From positions 1 through 58,822 of the forward strand of contig JAETPK010000004.1 in NCBI GenBank assembly GCA_021771265.1: DNA of 58,822 bases. The letters are read 5' to 3'. Source of the stretch: Oscillospiraceae bacterium (GTDB taxonomy: Bacteria; Bacillota; Clostridia; Oscillospirales; Oscillospiraceae). The notes under the pieces are model-generated. The model saw only the letters and a list, made by a program, of their open reading frames with translations, had not been told where the DNA came from and searched no databases. Shown here piece after piece: positions 24,820-33,624 of the stretch (the stretch's first letter is position 1; every line of letters begins with the position of its first letter). The translations under genes and the position numbers were made by a program.

Positions 24820-26024
24820 AAAAAGAATGTATCGCCATGTTGCTGGCCGGCGGCCAGGGCAGCAGACTGTACGTCCTGACCGGCGAAATGGCGAAGCCGG
24901 CCGTCCCCTTCGGCGGCAAGTACCGTATCATTGATTTCCCCCTGTCCAACTGCATCAATTCCGGCATCGACACCGTGGGCGTTCTGACCCAGTATCGCCC
25001 TCTGGAGCTGAACAGCTATATCGGCAGCGGTCAGCCCTGGGACCTGGATGGCTCCACCGGCGGCGTACATATCCTGCCGCCCTATCAGGGCAGCAAGGGC
25101 GGCACCTGGTATAAGGGTACCGCAAACGCCATTTATCAGAACATCGGCTTCATCGACCTGTATGATCCCGATTACGTGGTCATCCTCTCCGGCGACCATA
25201 TCTACAAGATGGACTATTCCAAGATGGTGGCGCGCCACAAGGCGGCCGGTGCCGCCTGCACCATCTCCGTTATGGAGGTGCCCTGGTCCGAGGCCTCCCG
25301 CTTCGGCATCATGGCGGTGGACGGCAACGATATGATCACCGAGTTCGCCGAAAAACCCAAGGAGCCCAAGAGCAATCTGGCCTCCATGGGCATTTACGTG
25401 TTCTCCTGGAAGGCCCTGCGCCGCTACCTGACGGAGGACGAGGCGGACCCCAACTCCGAAAATGACTTTGGCAAGAACGTCATCCCCGCCATGCTGAATA
25501 ACGGCGAGCGGATGGCCGCCTACCGTTTCGAGGGCTATTGGAAGGACGTGGGCACCCTGGAATCCCTGTGGGACGCCAACATGGATATGCTCTCTCCCGC
25601 GTCCGGCCTGGACCTGCTGGACGAGACCTGGCCCATTTACGCCCGCTCCGTCAACGCACCGCCCGCCTTCCTGGGCGGCGACTCCCAGGTGCACCACAGT
25701 GCCTTTAACCGCGGCAGCATCCTGGAGGGCACCGTGGAAAACTCCGTTCTGGCTCCCAATGTGGTGGTGAGCAAGGGTGCCCGGGTCAGCTATTCCGTCC
25801 TGATGCCCGGCACTGTGGTCAAGCCCGGCGCCGTGGTGGAGTATGCCATTCTGGGCGAGAGCTGCTCCATCGGTGAAAACTGCCATGTGGGCGGCACGCC
25901 GGAGGAGACGGCGCCTGATTCCTGGGGATTGACGGTCCTGGCTCCCGGCTGCTCTCTGGCGGAGGGGAAAGAGGTCCGGCCCGGCGTGATGCTGGACCGC
26001 AACGGTGAGGAGGTGTCCAGATGA
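24816..26024 (+). CDS. glgC: Glucose-1-phosphate adenylyltransferase, catalytic subunit
   Basis: A 402-residue ADP-glucose pyrophosphorylase. The nucleotidyltransferase domain has [31 protein letters not shown] and [12 protein letters not shown] (metal Asp), followed by the substrate-binding FGIMAVD and YWKDVGT regions. A C-terminal left-handed beta helix (about 290-400) begins near [15 protein letters not shown]. It starts inside the glgB stop. It makes ADP-glucose for GlgA and is expected to pair with GlgD. Confidence 0.96.
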   Translation: MKKECIAMLLAGGQGSRLYVLTGEMAKPAVPFGGKYRIIDFPLSNCINSGIDTVGVLTQYRPLELNSYIGSGQPWDLDGSTGGVHILPPYQGSKGGTWYKGTANAIYQNIGFIDLYDPDYVVILSGDHIYKMDYSKMVARHKAAGAACTISVMEVPWSEASRFGIMAVDGNDMITEFAEKPKEPKSNLASMGIYVFSWKALRRYLTEDEADPNSENDFGKNVIPAMLNNGERMAAYRFEGYWKDVGTLESLWDANMDMLSPASGLDLLDETWPIYARSVNAPPAFLGGDSQVHHSAFNRGSILEGTVENSVLAPNVVVSKGARVSYSVLMPGTVVKPGAVVEYAILGESCSIGENCHVGGTPEETAPDSWGLTVLAPGCSLAEGKEVRPGVMLDRNGEEVSR

Positions 26025-27133
26025 ACGGACTGCATGGTATCATCTTTTCTTATGAAAAGCGCAACGACCTGCGGGAGCTGAGTGAGATCCGCTCCGCGGC
26101 GTCCATTCCCTTCGGCGGACGGTACCGGGCGGTGGACTTTGCCTTGTCCAACCTGGTGAACGCCGGCAGCACGGATGTGGGCGTGGTGCTCCACGGCCGC
26201 TATCAGAGCATGGTGGACCACCTGGGCACCGGCAAGGCGTGGGACCTGTCCCGCAAGCGGGGCGGTCTGCGGCTGCTGCCTCCCTTCAATTATCAAAAGG
26301 ACTGGGGCGTCATGCCCTTCCGCGGCAAGATGGAGGCGCTGGCCGGTGTGCGCAGCTATCTGGACACCATCCGGCAGGAGTACGTGGCCATGATGGACGG
26401 CGACCTGGTGGTGAACCTGCCTCTGGCGGACGTTTATGAAAACCACATCAAGTCCGGCGCCGACATCACCGTGGTCTGCGGCAACGACAGTTTTGCCACC
26501 GCTGACGGTACATATTATGAAAAGGACGCCGACGGCCGTATCACCGAGGTCCTTTACAACCTGAACAAGCCCCGGGGCTACCGGGGTCTGGAGGTGTACA
26601 TCGTCTCCACCACCCTGCTGAAGGAGCTGGTGGACGAGTGCAACGCCAAGGACCAGTTCAGCTGGCGCCGGGATGTGCTGCGGGCCAAGAAGGACACGCT
26701 GAACATCCGCTGCTACATCTGGAAGGGCTTTGCCGCCCAGATCCGGTCCGTGCAGGAGTATTACGACCGCAGCATGCAGCTGCTGGACCCCGCCATCCGG
26801 GCCGAGCTGTTCTGTCCTGAGCGTCCCATCCGGGCCAAGGGCGCGGACAAATCCTCCACCTACATCAGTGACAGCGGCCGCTGTGTCAACTCTCTGGTGG
26901 CGGACGGCTGCCGCATCGAGGGCGTGGTGGAAAACTCCATCCTGTTCCCCGGCGCGGTGGTGGAGGAGGGCGCTGTTGTCCGCAACTGCGTCCTGTTCAA
27001 GGAGGACATCGTCCGCCGCGGTGCCCAGCTGTCCTACATCATCGCCGACAAGGATGTGGAGGTGCTGGAGGGCCGGACCCTGATGGGTCATGCCACGTAC
27101 CCCATCGTGCTGGCAAAGGGCAGCATCGTGTAA
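26021..27133 (+). CDS. glgD: Glucose-1-phosphate adenylyltransferase regulatory subunit
   Basis: A 370-residue GlgC paralogue. The N-terminal dinucleotide loop is altered ([23 protein letters not shown] replaces the GGQGSRL loop), which marks the non-catalytic clostridial GlgD, while the downstream [20 protein letters not shown] is retained. It acts with GlgC to tune ADP-glucose synthesis. Its start overlaps the glgC stop by 4 bases. The pair GlgC/GlgD is typical of Firmicutes. Confidence 0.95.
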   Translation: MNGLHGIIFSYEKRNDLRELSEIRSAASIPFGGRYRAVDFALSNLVNAGSTDVGVVLHGRYQSMVDHLGTGKAWDLSRKRGGLRLLPPFNYQKDWGVMPFRGKMEALAGVRSYLDTIRQEYVAMMDGDLVVNLPLADVYENHIKSGADITVVCGNDSFATADGTYYEKDADGRITEVLYNLNKPRGYRGLEVYIVSTTLLKELVDECNAKDQFSWRRDVLRAKKDTLNIRCYIWKGFAAQIRSVQEYYDRSMQLLDPAIRAELFCPERPIRAKGADKSSTYISDSGRCVNSLVADGCRIEGVVENSILFPGAVVEEGAVVRNCVLFKEDIVRRGAQLSYIIADKDVEVLEGRTLMGHATYPIVLAKGSIV

Positions 27134-27224
27134 AGCCTGAAAAGGGGGGACCGTTCGTCCCCCCTTTATCCCGGTATTCAGGAAACCGATTACTAAAGGA
27201 ATATTGATTGAAAAGGAGTATTTT

Positions 27225-29066
27225 ATGAAGATCTTGTATGCGACCAGTGAGGCTGTGCCCTTCTGTAAAACCGGCGGACTGGCCGACGTGGCCGGCTCTC
27301 TGCCCCCCGCCCTGGCCGCCGAAGGCGCCCAGGTGGCTGTGATCCTGCCCATGTATCAGAAGGTGAAGGAGAAGTTCGGCGGCCAGTTGAAGTTCCTGTG
27401 CTATGACTATGTGAATCTGGCCTGGCGCCATTGCTACTGCGGCCTGTTTTCTCTGGAGCGGGACGGCGTTACCTGGTACTTTGTGGACAATGAGCAGTAC
27501 TTCAACCGCCCCGATCTGTACGGCTATATGGATGACGGAGAGCGCTTTGGCTTCTTCTCCCGGGCGGTGGTGCGGATGCTGCCCCACCTGGCCTTCTGGC
27601 CCGATGTGATCCACTGCAATGACTGGCAGACCGCCCTGGTGCCCATTTACCTGAAAGATGACGGTGCCCGGGAGGACCGCTACCGCTCCATCAAGACCAC
27701 TTTGACCATCCATAACATCGAATACCAGGGCCGTTACGGCCAGAACACCTTGGGCGACCTGTTCGGCCTGGACCACGGTTGGGCGGAGGACGGCACCATC
27801 ATGATGGATGGCGACGTGAATCTGCTCAAGGGCGCCATTTTGTGCGCGGACGCGGTGAACGCCGTATCTCCCACCTATGCCAATGAGCTGAAAATGGCCT
27901 ACTTCGCTCACCGGTTGGACGGCATCATGCGCCAGTGCGGCTATAAGCTCTCCGGCGTGCTCAACGGCATCGACATGAAGCGCTACGACCCCGCCGGCGA
28001 TGAGCACATCGCCGCCCGCTTCTCCGTGGCGGACATGGCCGGCAAGTCCGTGGATAAGGCAGAGCTGCAAAAGCTCATGGGACTGCGGCAGGAACCCAAC
28101 GTGCCCATCGTGGGCATCGTGTCCAGACTGGTGTCCCACAAGGGTTTGGACTTGATTTGTGAGGTCCTTCATGATATGATGGAGCTCCCGCTGCAGCTGG
28201 TGGTGCTGGGCAAGGGCGATCAGAAGTATGAGGAGTTCTTCCACTGGGCCGCCCAGCAGTATCATGGCCGTATGGCCGTCCGGCTGGATTACAACGAGAG
28301 CCTGTCCATGGCCATCTACTCCGGCGCGGATCTGTTCCTGATGCCCTCCAAGAGTGAGCCCTGCGGCCTGAGCCAGATGATCGCCATGCGCTACGGCGCC
28401 GTGCCCATCGTCCGGGAGACCGGCGGCCTGAAAGACACCGTGCAGCCCTATGAGGCCTGGAGAGACGCCGGCAACGGATTCACCTTTGCCAATTATTCCA
28501 GCGGCGATATGCTTCATGTCATCCGGGAGGCTGTGTATCTGTACAAGGACTATCCCGATGCCTTTGCCCGCCTGCGCCGCCGTGGTATGGAGTGCGATTT
28601 CAGCTGGGGCCGCAGCGCCAAGGAGTACCTGCGCATCTACGCAGGCATCACCGGCCAGGCCTGGCCTCCGGTGGAGGAAGCCGCTCCCACCGCGGAGGAA
28701 CCCGCTGCGGAAGCCGCCCCTGTGGAGGAGGTCCCTGCCGCTGAGCCCGTGTCCGTGGAGGAGTCCGCGCCCGTCCAGGAGACTCCCGCTGCGGAAGCCG
28801 CCCCTGTGGAGGCGGTCCCCGCCGCTGAACCCGCTCCCGCAGAGGAGCCTGCTCCCGCTCAGGAGCCGGTGAAGAAGCCTCGCGCCCGGAAGGCCGCAGC
28901 CAAGAAGCCCGCTGCCAAAGCGGCGGAGAAGGCCGACGGGACCACGGAGAAAAAGCCCGCTGTGAAAAAGCCGGCCGCTAAGAAGGCCGCTGCGAAGAAA
29001 ACGGCGGAAAAAAAGCCGTCTGTCAAGAAAACTGCCGCCAAAAAGACAAAGGATCAGGCGGAGTAA
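27225..29066 (+). CDS. glgA: Glycogen synthase with histone-like C-terminal tail
   Basis: A GT5 ADP-glucose-dependent synthase elongating alpha-1,4-glucan. The N-terminal KTGGLADVAGSLP (Lys15 in the substrate site), the PDVIHCNDWQTALVP loop, VNAVSPTYANEL and the C-terminal SKSEPCGLSQMIAMRYG and RETGGLKDTV are all present; the canonical enzyme ends near residue 478. Residues about 479-613 are an added tail: an Ala/Pro/Glu segment containing a 28-residue unit repeated twice (bases 28701-28784 and 28785-28868), then from about residue 549 a Lys/Ala/Pro stretch resembling histone H1 or Hup-type tails. ATG 27225 has AAAAGGAG upstream. The normal family length is about 475-490. Confidence 0.93.
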   Translation: MKILYATSEAVPFCKTGGLADVAGSLPPALAAEGAQVAVILPMYQKVKEKFGGQLKFLCYDYVNLAWRHCYCGLFSLERDGVTWYFVDNEQYFNRPDLYGYMDDGERFGFFSRAVVRMLPHLAFWPDVIHCNDWQTALVPIYLKDDGAREDRYRSIKTTLTIHNIEYQGRYGQNTLGDLFGLDHGWAEDGTIMMDGDVNLLKGAILCADAVNAVSPTYANELKMAYFAHRLDGIMRQCGYKLSGVLNGIDMKRYDPAGDEHIAARFSVADMAGKSVDKAELQKLMGLRQEPNVPIVGIVSRLVSHKGLDLICEVLHDMMELPLQLVVLGKGDQKYEEFFHWAAQQYHGRMAVRLDYNESLSMAIYSGADLFLMPSKSEPCGLSQMIAMRYGAVPIVRETGGLKDTVQPYEAWRDAGNGFTFANYSSGDMLHVIREAVYLYKDYPDAFARLRRRGMECDFSWGRSAKEYLRIYAGITGQAWPPVEEAAPTAEEPAAEAAPVEEVPAAEPVSVEESAPVQETPAAEAAPVEAVPAAEPAPAEEPAPAQEPVKKPRARKAAAKKPAAKAAEKADGTTEKKPAVKKPAAKKAAAKKTAEKKPSVKKTAAKKTKDQAE

Positions 29067-29163
29067 ATAAGCCAATGCATAAGGGGCCGCTTCGGCGGCC
29101 CCGCAGAAAGAGACCACAAAGAAAGGGCCCGCCGTAAAAGGTAAGAAGAACGCGGCGGAGTAA
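29067..29163 (+). other. Degenerate remnant of the glgA tail, with hairpin
   Basis: After the glgA stop comes a GGGGCCGC/GCGGCCCC hairpin (about 29083-29103), then in another frame an open stretch 29104-29163. It encodes a Lys/Ala-rich peptide ending in KGKKNAAE and a stop, resembling the tail just upstream and ending in the same GCGGAGTAA as glgA. It looks like the former 3' end of glgA displaced by a rearrangement. It carries the AAGGA site for glgP. Confidence 0.5.
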
Positions 29164-29171
29164 GGAAAACT

Positions 29172-31598
29172 ATGACACCATTTACCACACAATCGCTGGA
29201 AAGCGCTCTGACCGCCAAGCTGATGCTGAACTTCGGCAAAACGCCGGAGGAGGCCACGGACCAGGAGATGATGAAGGCCTGCGCCCTGGTGCTCCGGGAT
29301 GTGATGGCCCTGCGGCGGGTGGAGGCAAAAAAGCAGATCCGCCGGGAGCAGAAAAAGCAGGTCCACTACCTGTCCTTGGAGTTCCTCATGGGCCGCAGCC
29401 TCATGAAAAACGCCTATAATCTGGAGGTCCTGCCGCAGCTGCGGGAGGCTCTGGATCATCTGGGCTTCAAGGCGGCGGATATTTTTGAGATCGAGCCGGA
29501 CGCCGGCCTCGGCAACGGCGGCCTGGGCCGTCTTGCGGCCTGCTATCTGGATTCCATGACCACGCTGGAGATCCCCGCCGCAGGTTATTCCATCTGCTAT
29601 GAGCTGGGCATTTTCAAGCAGAAGATCGTGGAGGGTCAGCAGGTGGAGCTGCCGGACAACTGGAAGGACCTGGGCGCCGCCTGGCTGCTGCCCAAGCCCG
29701 AGGAGGCGCAGACCGTCCAATTCGGCGGCACCCTGCGGGAATTCTGGGATGACGGCCATCTGCACATCGTCAACGAGAACGCCACCTCCGTGCTGGCCGT
29801 CCCCTGCGACATGGTGGTGGCCGGCTACGGCACGGAGCATGTGAACACCCTGCGCCTGTGGGATGCCCGCTCCACCAAGCCGGTGGATATGTCCCTGTTC
29901 TCCCGGGGCGAGTATCTGAAGGCGGCGGAGGAGGAGGCCATGGCGGCCACCATCGCCAAGGTCCTGTACCCCGAGGATAACCACTACGAGGGCAAGTCCC
30001 TGCGGCTGAAGCAGCAGTACTTCTTCGTGTCCGCCACTGTCCAGTCCATTGCCACCAAGCATCTGGACACCTATGGCACCTTAAAGAATTTCCACGAAAA
30101 GAATGTCATCCAGATCAACGACACCCATCCCGCCCTGGTTGTCCCCGAGCTGATGCGCATCTTCATTGACGAGGCCGGTATGGATTGGGATGAGGCCTGG
30201 GACATCACCACCAAGTCCGTGGCCTACACCAATCACACCGTGCTGGCGGAGGCGCTGGAGCGCTGGCCCCAGTCCCTGATGGAGAGCCTGCTGCCCCGCG
30301 TATGGCAGATTATTCAGGAGATCTCCGCCCGCTGGCAACAGAAGGTGGAGAACTTCTATCACGATCCCGCTAAAACGGCCAACATGGCCATCATCTGGGG
30401 CGGCGAGGTCCGCATGGCCAATTTGTGCATTGCCGGCGGCATGGCCGTCAACGGTGTCAGCGGCCTGCACTCCGAGATCCTGAAAAAGGATGTGTTCCGG
30501 GACGCCTGCACCATGGAGCCCCAGAAATTCCAGAACGTCACCAACGGCATCGACCACCGCCGCTGGCTCAGTGAGATCAATCCCGGCCTGGACGCCCTAG
30601 TGAAGGAGCTCACCGGCGGGGACGAGTATCTGCTCCACCCCACGGCTCTGCAAAAGCTGGATGCCTACGCTGATGACAAGGCGGTCCTGGAGCGTTTGGC
30701 CGCCATCAAGCGGGCCAATAAGGAGGATTTTGCTGTCTACGCCAAAAAGACCCGGGGCGTTCTCCTGAACCCAGACGCTATTTTTGACGTACAGGTGAAG
30801 CGGCTCCATGAGTATAAGCGGCAGCTTTTGAATGTGCTGCACATCATCGCCCTGTACCAGAGACTTCAGGACGATCCCAATGCCATCGCCCATCCTCACA
30901 CCTTCCTGTTCGGCGCCAAGGCGGCCCCCGGCTACGCGGTGGCTAAGCGGATCATCCGCCTCATCAACTCCCTGGCGGACCAGATCGACCACGACCCCAT
31001 CTGCAAGGATAAGCTGCAGGTGGTGTTCCTGGAGAACTACCGGGTCTCCCTGGCGGAGCGGCTCATGCCCGCCAGTGAGGTCAGCCAGCAGATCTCCACC
31101 GCCGGCAAGGAGGCCAGCGGCACCGGCAATATGAAGTTTATGATGAACGGCGCCCTGACCGTGGGCACGCTGGACGGCGCCAATGTGGAGATGCACAGTG
31201 TGCTGGGCGACGAGAATATGTTCCTTTTCGGCCTCCGTGCCGACGAGGTGGACCGCGTGAAGCGGGAGGGCTACGTGCCCCAGCGGATCTACAGCCACAA
31301 CGATACCCTGCGCCGCTGCCTGGACGCGCTGCGCCACGGTTTCCGGGACGGCGTCAGCTACGACGATCTGTACCAGCGGCTGCTGTTCGGCGCCGGCGGC
31401 AGCCCTGCCGACGAGTATTTGCTGCTGATGGATTTCGATTCCTACTGCGAGGCGGAGCGCCGCATGGCGGAGACCTATGCCGACCCCGCAAAGTGGAACC
31501 GCATGAGCCTGCACAACATCGCCCGCAGCGGCATCTTTGCCGCCGACCGGGCCGTGGCGGAGTATGCCGACAACATCTGGCACGTTCCCCACAAATAA
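29172..31598 (+). CDS. glgP: Glycogen/starch phosphorylase
   Basis: An 808-residue GT35 phosphorylase that releases glucose-1-phosphate from alpha-1,4-glucan. Family landmarks are QKKQVHYLSLEFLMGRSL near the N-terminus, DAGLGNGGLGRLAACYLDSM, INDTHPALVVPELMRI, VKRLHEYKRQLLN and the PLP-lysine region EASGTGNMKFMMNGALTVGTLDGANVE near residues 655-680. The full length is normal. Last gene of the glg operon, so breakdown and synthesis are co-transcribed; a strong terminator follows. Confidence 0.97.
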   Translation: MTPFTTQSLESALTAKLMLNFGKTPEEATDQEMMKACALVLRDVMALRRVEAKKQIRREQKKQVHYLSLEFLMGRSLMKNAYNLEVLPQLREALDHLGFKAADIFEIEPDAGLGNGGLGRLAACYLDSMTTLEIPAAGYSICYELGIFKQKIVEGQQVELPDNWKDLGAAWLLPKPEEAQTVQFGGTLREFWDDGHLHIVNENATSVLAVPCDMVVAGYGTEHVNTLRLWDARSTKPVDMSLFSRGEYLKAAEEEAMAATIAKVLYPEDNHYEGKSLRLKQQYFFVSATVQSIATKHLDTYGTLKNFHEKNVIQINDTHPALVVPELMRIFIDEAGMDWDEAWDITTKSVAYTNHTVLAEALERWPQSLMESLLPRVWQIIQEISARWQQKVENFYHDPAKTANMAIIWGGEVRMANLCIAGGMAVNGVSGLHSEILKKDVFRDACTMEPQKFQNVTNGIDHRRWLSEINPGLDALVKELTGGDEYLLHPTALQKLDAYADDKAVLERLAAIKRANKEDFAVYAKKTRGVLLNPDAIFDVQVKRLHEYKRQLLNVLHIIALYQRLQDDPNAIAHPHTFLFGAKAAPGYAVAKRIIRLINSLADQIDHDPICKDKLQVVFLENYRVSLAERLMPASEVSQQISTAGKEASGTGNMKFMMNGALTVGTLDGANVEMHSVLGDENMFLFGLRADEVDRVKREGYVPQRIYSHNDTLRRCLDALRHGFRDGVSYDDLYQRLLFGAGGSPADEYLLLMDFDSYCEAERRMAETYADPAKWNRMSLHNIARSGIFAADRAVAEYADNIWHVPHK

Positions 31599-31606
31599 GC
31601 GGTTTA

Positions 31607-31648
31607 CAAAAAAGCCAGGCGGGCAAACTGCTCCGCCTGGCTTTTTTG
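31607..31648 (+). terminator. Intrinsic terminator of the glg operon
   Basis: AAAAAGCCAGGCGG / CCGCCTGGCTTTTTT stem immediately after glgP. Confidence 0.9.
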
Positions 31649-31702
31649 CGGGATCATCCGGTGAAAAAACAAAGAAAGACAGGCGTTTTTCCTGTCCTTC
31701 TT

Positions 31703-31918
31703 TCAGCGTTCCTTGCTGAGCCCCAGCAGGTAGTCGGTGGATACCCCGTAGTACTTGCTCAGCGTGATCAAATGGTGAATCGGCAGCTCATTGGCACCGC
31801 GCTCATAGCGTGCATACATTGTTTGGGAAGTCCCCAGAACTTCAGCGATCTGCGTCTGCGTCTTGTCGGCATCTTCCCTGAGATCACGCAAAATCCGTAC
31901 ATACTCCATTCCGTTCAC
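31703..31918 (-). CDS. XRE-family helix-turn-helix regulator
   Basis: A 71-residue single-domain HTH_3 repressor. The helix-turn-helix is QTQIAEVLGTSQTMYARYERG, followed by LPIHHLITLSKYYGVSTDYLLGLS, the typical dimerisation-helix end. The start may be GTG 31918 (GGGGG lies 7 bases upstream) or ATG 31909. Targets are unknown; the divergent promoter region towards the DEAD-box gene is one candidate. Confidence 0.88.
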   Translation of the reverse strand: MNGMEYVRILRDLREDADKTQTQIAEVLGTSQTMYARYERGANELPIHHLITLSKYYGVSTDYLLGLSKER

Positions 31919-31965
31919 TTCTCATCCCCCCGTGGCAGGCCCGTGATTCCCGTTAAAAACAATTT

Positions 31966-31994
31966 AGCATAAAATTGAGGATCGGCGGGAACAA
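31966..31994 (-). promoter_or_regulatory. Predicted promoter of the XRE gene
   Basis: Minus strand: TTGTTC (31994-31989), 17-base spacer, TATGCT (31971-31966). Confidence 0.5.
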
Positions 31995-32149
31995 AATACA
32001 CAATTTTACTACAATTAGACAACAAATTTACTGGAAAACAGGAAAATATTGGCGATTTGACAAAATTTTTACTAAAACGGCAACATTATGGTGTGTTTGG
32101 AAGCGGGAAACTTTTTCTCCCGCGGAAAAGCGGGAATTTACACGGACAC

Positions 32150-32177
32150 TTTACAATGTGCTTTTTTGCGGTATAAT
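32150..32177 (+). promoter_or_regulatory. Promoter of the DEAD-box helicase
   Basis: TTTACA (32150-32155), 16-base spacer, TATAAT (32172-32177); about 55-base leader. The 31995-32149 spacer is AT-rich with no gene seen. Confidence 0.7.
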
Positions 32178-32239
32178 ACTGGTATTATGGATGATTCCAT
32201 GCATTTATAAAATGAGAGCGTAAAAAAGAGGAACAGAGT

Positions 32240-33400
32240 ATGGAATATACACAAGGCGTCCGGTTTGACAGCCTGGGGCTGTCGCCGGAGATCATGCGCG
32301 CCATTGGGCAGCGCGATATCCAGGTATCCACGCCGGTCCAGGCGGGCTGCATCCCGCCCATGATGGACTGGCAGGATGTCATTGCCAAGGCGCCCACCGG
32401 CACCGGCAAGACCTTTGCCTACGGCATTCCCATCGTGGAGCACGTGGACCCGGAGGATGAAAGTGTTCAGGCGGTCATCCTGGCGCCCACCCGGGAGCTG
32501 GCCATCCAGATCACGGACGAGATCCGGATGCTGTCCACCTTCAAGCCCGGCGTCCGCTGCGTGTGCCTGTACGGCGGCCAGCCCATCGGCAAGCAGATCG
32601 ATATGCTGAAAAAGCGGCCCCAGATCGTGGTGGCCACCCCCGGCCGCCTGTCGGACCACATGAAGCGCCGCACCGTCCGGGTGGAGACCGCCCAGACCGT
32701 GGTGCTGGACGAGGCGGACCGGATGCTGGACATGGGCTTTATCCACGATGTGACCCGGCTGCTGGACCGCATGAACAAGCGGAAGAACCTGGGGCTGTTC
32801 TCAGCCACCATCTCCCGGGAGGTCATGGACATTGCCTGGGTGTATCAGCGGGACGCGGCGGAGATCACCGTCCGGGAGGACGAGCAGAACAAGCCGGACA
32901 TTAAGCAATTCCGCATGGAGGTGGCCCAGAACGAAAAGGCCGACGCCATCGCCCGCATCCTGGAGGAGACGGGCTTTGACCGCTGCATGGCCTTCTGCAA
33001 CACCAAGGGCTCCACGGAGCGCATCGCGAAATTTTTGCAGATGCAGGGGGTGGACGCCCAGTGCATCCATGGCGACATTCCCCAAAAGCGCCGGGAACAG
33101 GTGATGGACCTGTTCCGCCAGGGGAAGCTGCGGGTGTTCGTGTCCACGGACGTGGCTGCCCGTGGCATCGACGTGGATGACGTGGACATCGTGTTCAACT
33201 GCGATGTGCCCGACGAAAACCAGGACTATGTCCACCGCATCGGCCGCACGGGCCGTGCCAGGCGCCAGGGAGTGGCGGTGACCTTCATTGCCGACTATCC
33301 CTCCAAAATGCGCATCGATGACATTGCCCAAAAGACCCGGAACGAGATCACGCCGGTGAAATTTGGGCCTGACGGCAAGCTGATGGTGGTCGAGCCTTGA
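32240..33400 (+). CDS. DEAD-box ATP-dependent RNA helicase
   Basis: A 386-residue helicase with the complete two-domain core: Q motif (FDSLGLSPEIMRAI), APTGTGKT (motif I), PTRELA (Ia), ATPGR (Ib), DEADRMLDMGF (II), FSATI (III), FCNTKG (IV), STDVAARGIDVDDVD (V) and HRIGRTGRARRQG (VI). It lacks the RNA-binding C-terminal extension seen in CsdA/DeaD and stops just after the second RecA domain. Likely roles are ribosome assembly or mRNA turnover; the specific client is unknown. Confidence 0.94.
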   Translation: MEYTQGVRFDSLGLSPEIMRAIGQRDIQVSTPVQAGCIPPMMDWQDVIAKAPTGTGKTFAYGIPIVEHVDPEDESVQAVILAPTRELAIQITDEIRMLSTFKPGVRCVCLYGGQPIGKQIDMLKKRPQIVVATPGRLSDHMKRRTVRVETAQTVVLDEADRMLDMGFIHDVTRLLDRMNKRKNLGLFSATISREVMDIAWVYQRDAAEITVREDEQNKPDIKQFRMEVAQNEKADAIARILEETGFDRCMAFCNTKGSTERIAKFLQMQGVDAQCIHGDIPQKRREQVMDLFRQGKLRVFVSTDVAARGIDVDDVDIVFNCDVPDENQDYVHRIGRTGRARRQGVAVTFIADYPSKMRIDDIAQKTRNEITPVKFGPDGKLMVVEP

Positions 33401-33422
33401 AAACACAGCGGCTGTAAAGGAA

Positions 33423-33465
33423 AAGCCCGGCCCAGGCGGACGCTTGGGCCGGGCGCTGCTTTGCC
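33423..33465 (+). terminator. Probable intrinsic terminator after the helicase
   Basis: GCCCGGCCCAGGCG / CGCTTGGGCCGGGC stem (33425-33454) with a weak downstream T run. Confidence 0.6.
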
Positions 33466-33529
33466 GTCCTGCGGGAAGCGGATTTTGTGAATAATTTGTA
33501 ATGTTTTGTTACTTTTTGCCCGGAGTGGC

Positions 33530-33558
33530 TTTACAATACGCCTGAAATTCTTTATAAT
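33530..33558 (+). promoter_or_regulatory. Promoter of the oligopeptide-binding lipoprotein
   Basis: TTTACA (33530-33535), 17-base spacer, TATAAT (33553-33558), near-consensus. Confidence 0.8.
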
Positions 33559-33624
33559 AATTCAATGTTTTGGGTGCTGCCCTGCGGCACCTTGTTCGCT
33601 ATTCCAAGGATAAGGAGAGATCAC

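Noticed and set aside
27039-30062. 1007-codon minus-strand frame across glgA and glgP
   Set aside because: It mirrors two well-supported plus-strand genes and has a repetitive His/Gln/Gly composition typical of antisense frames.
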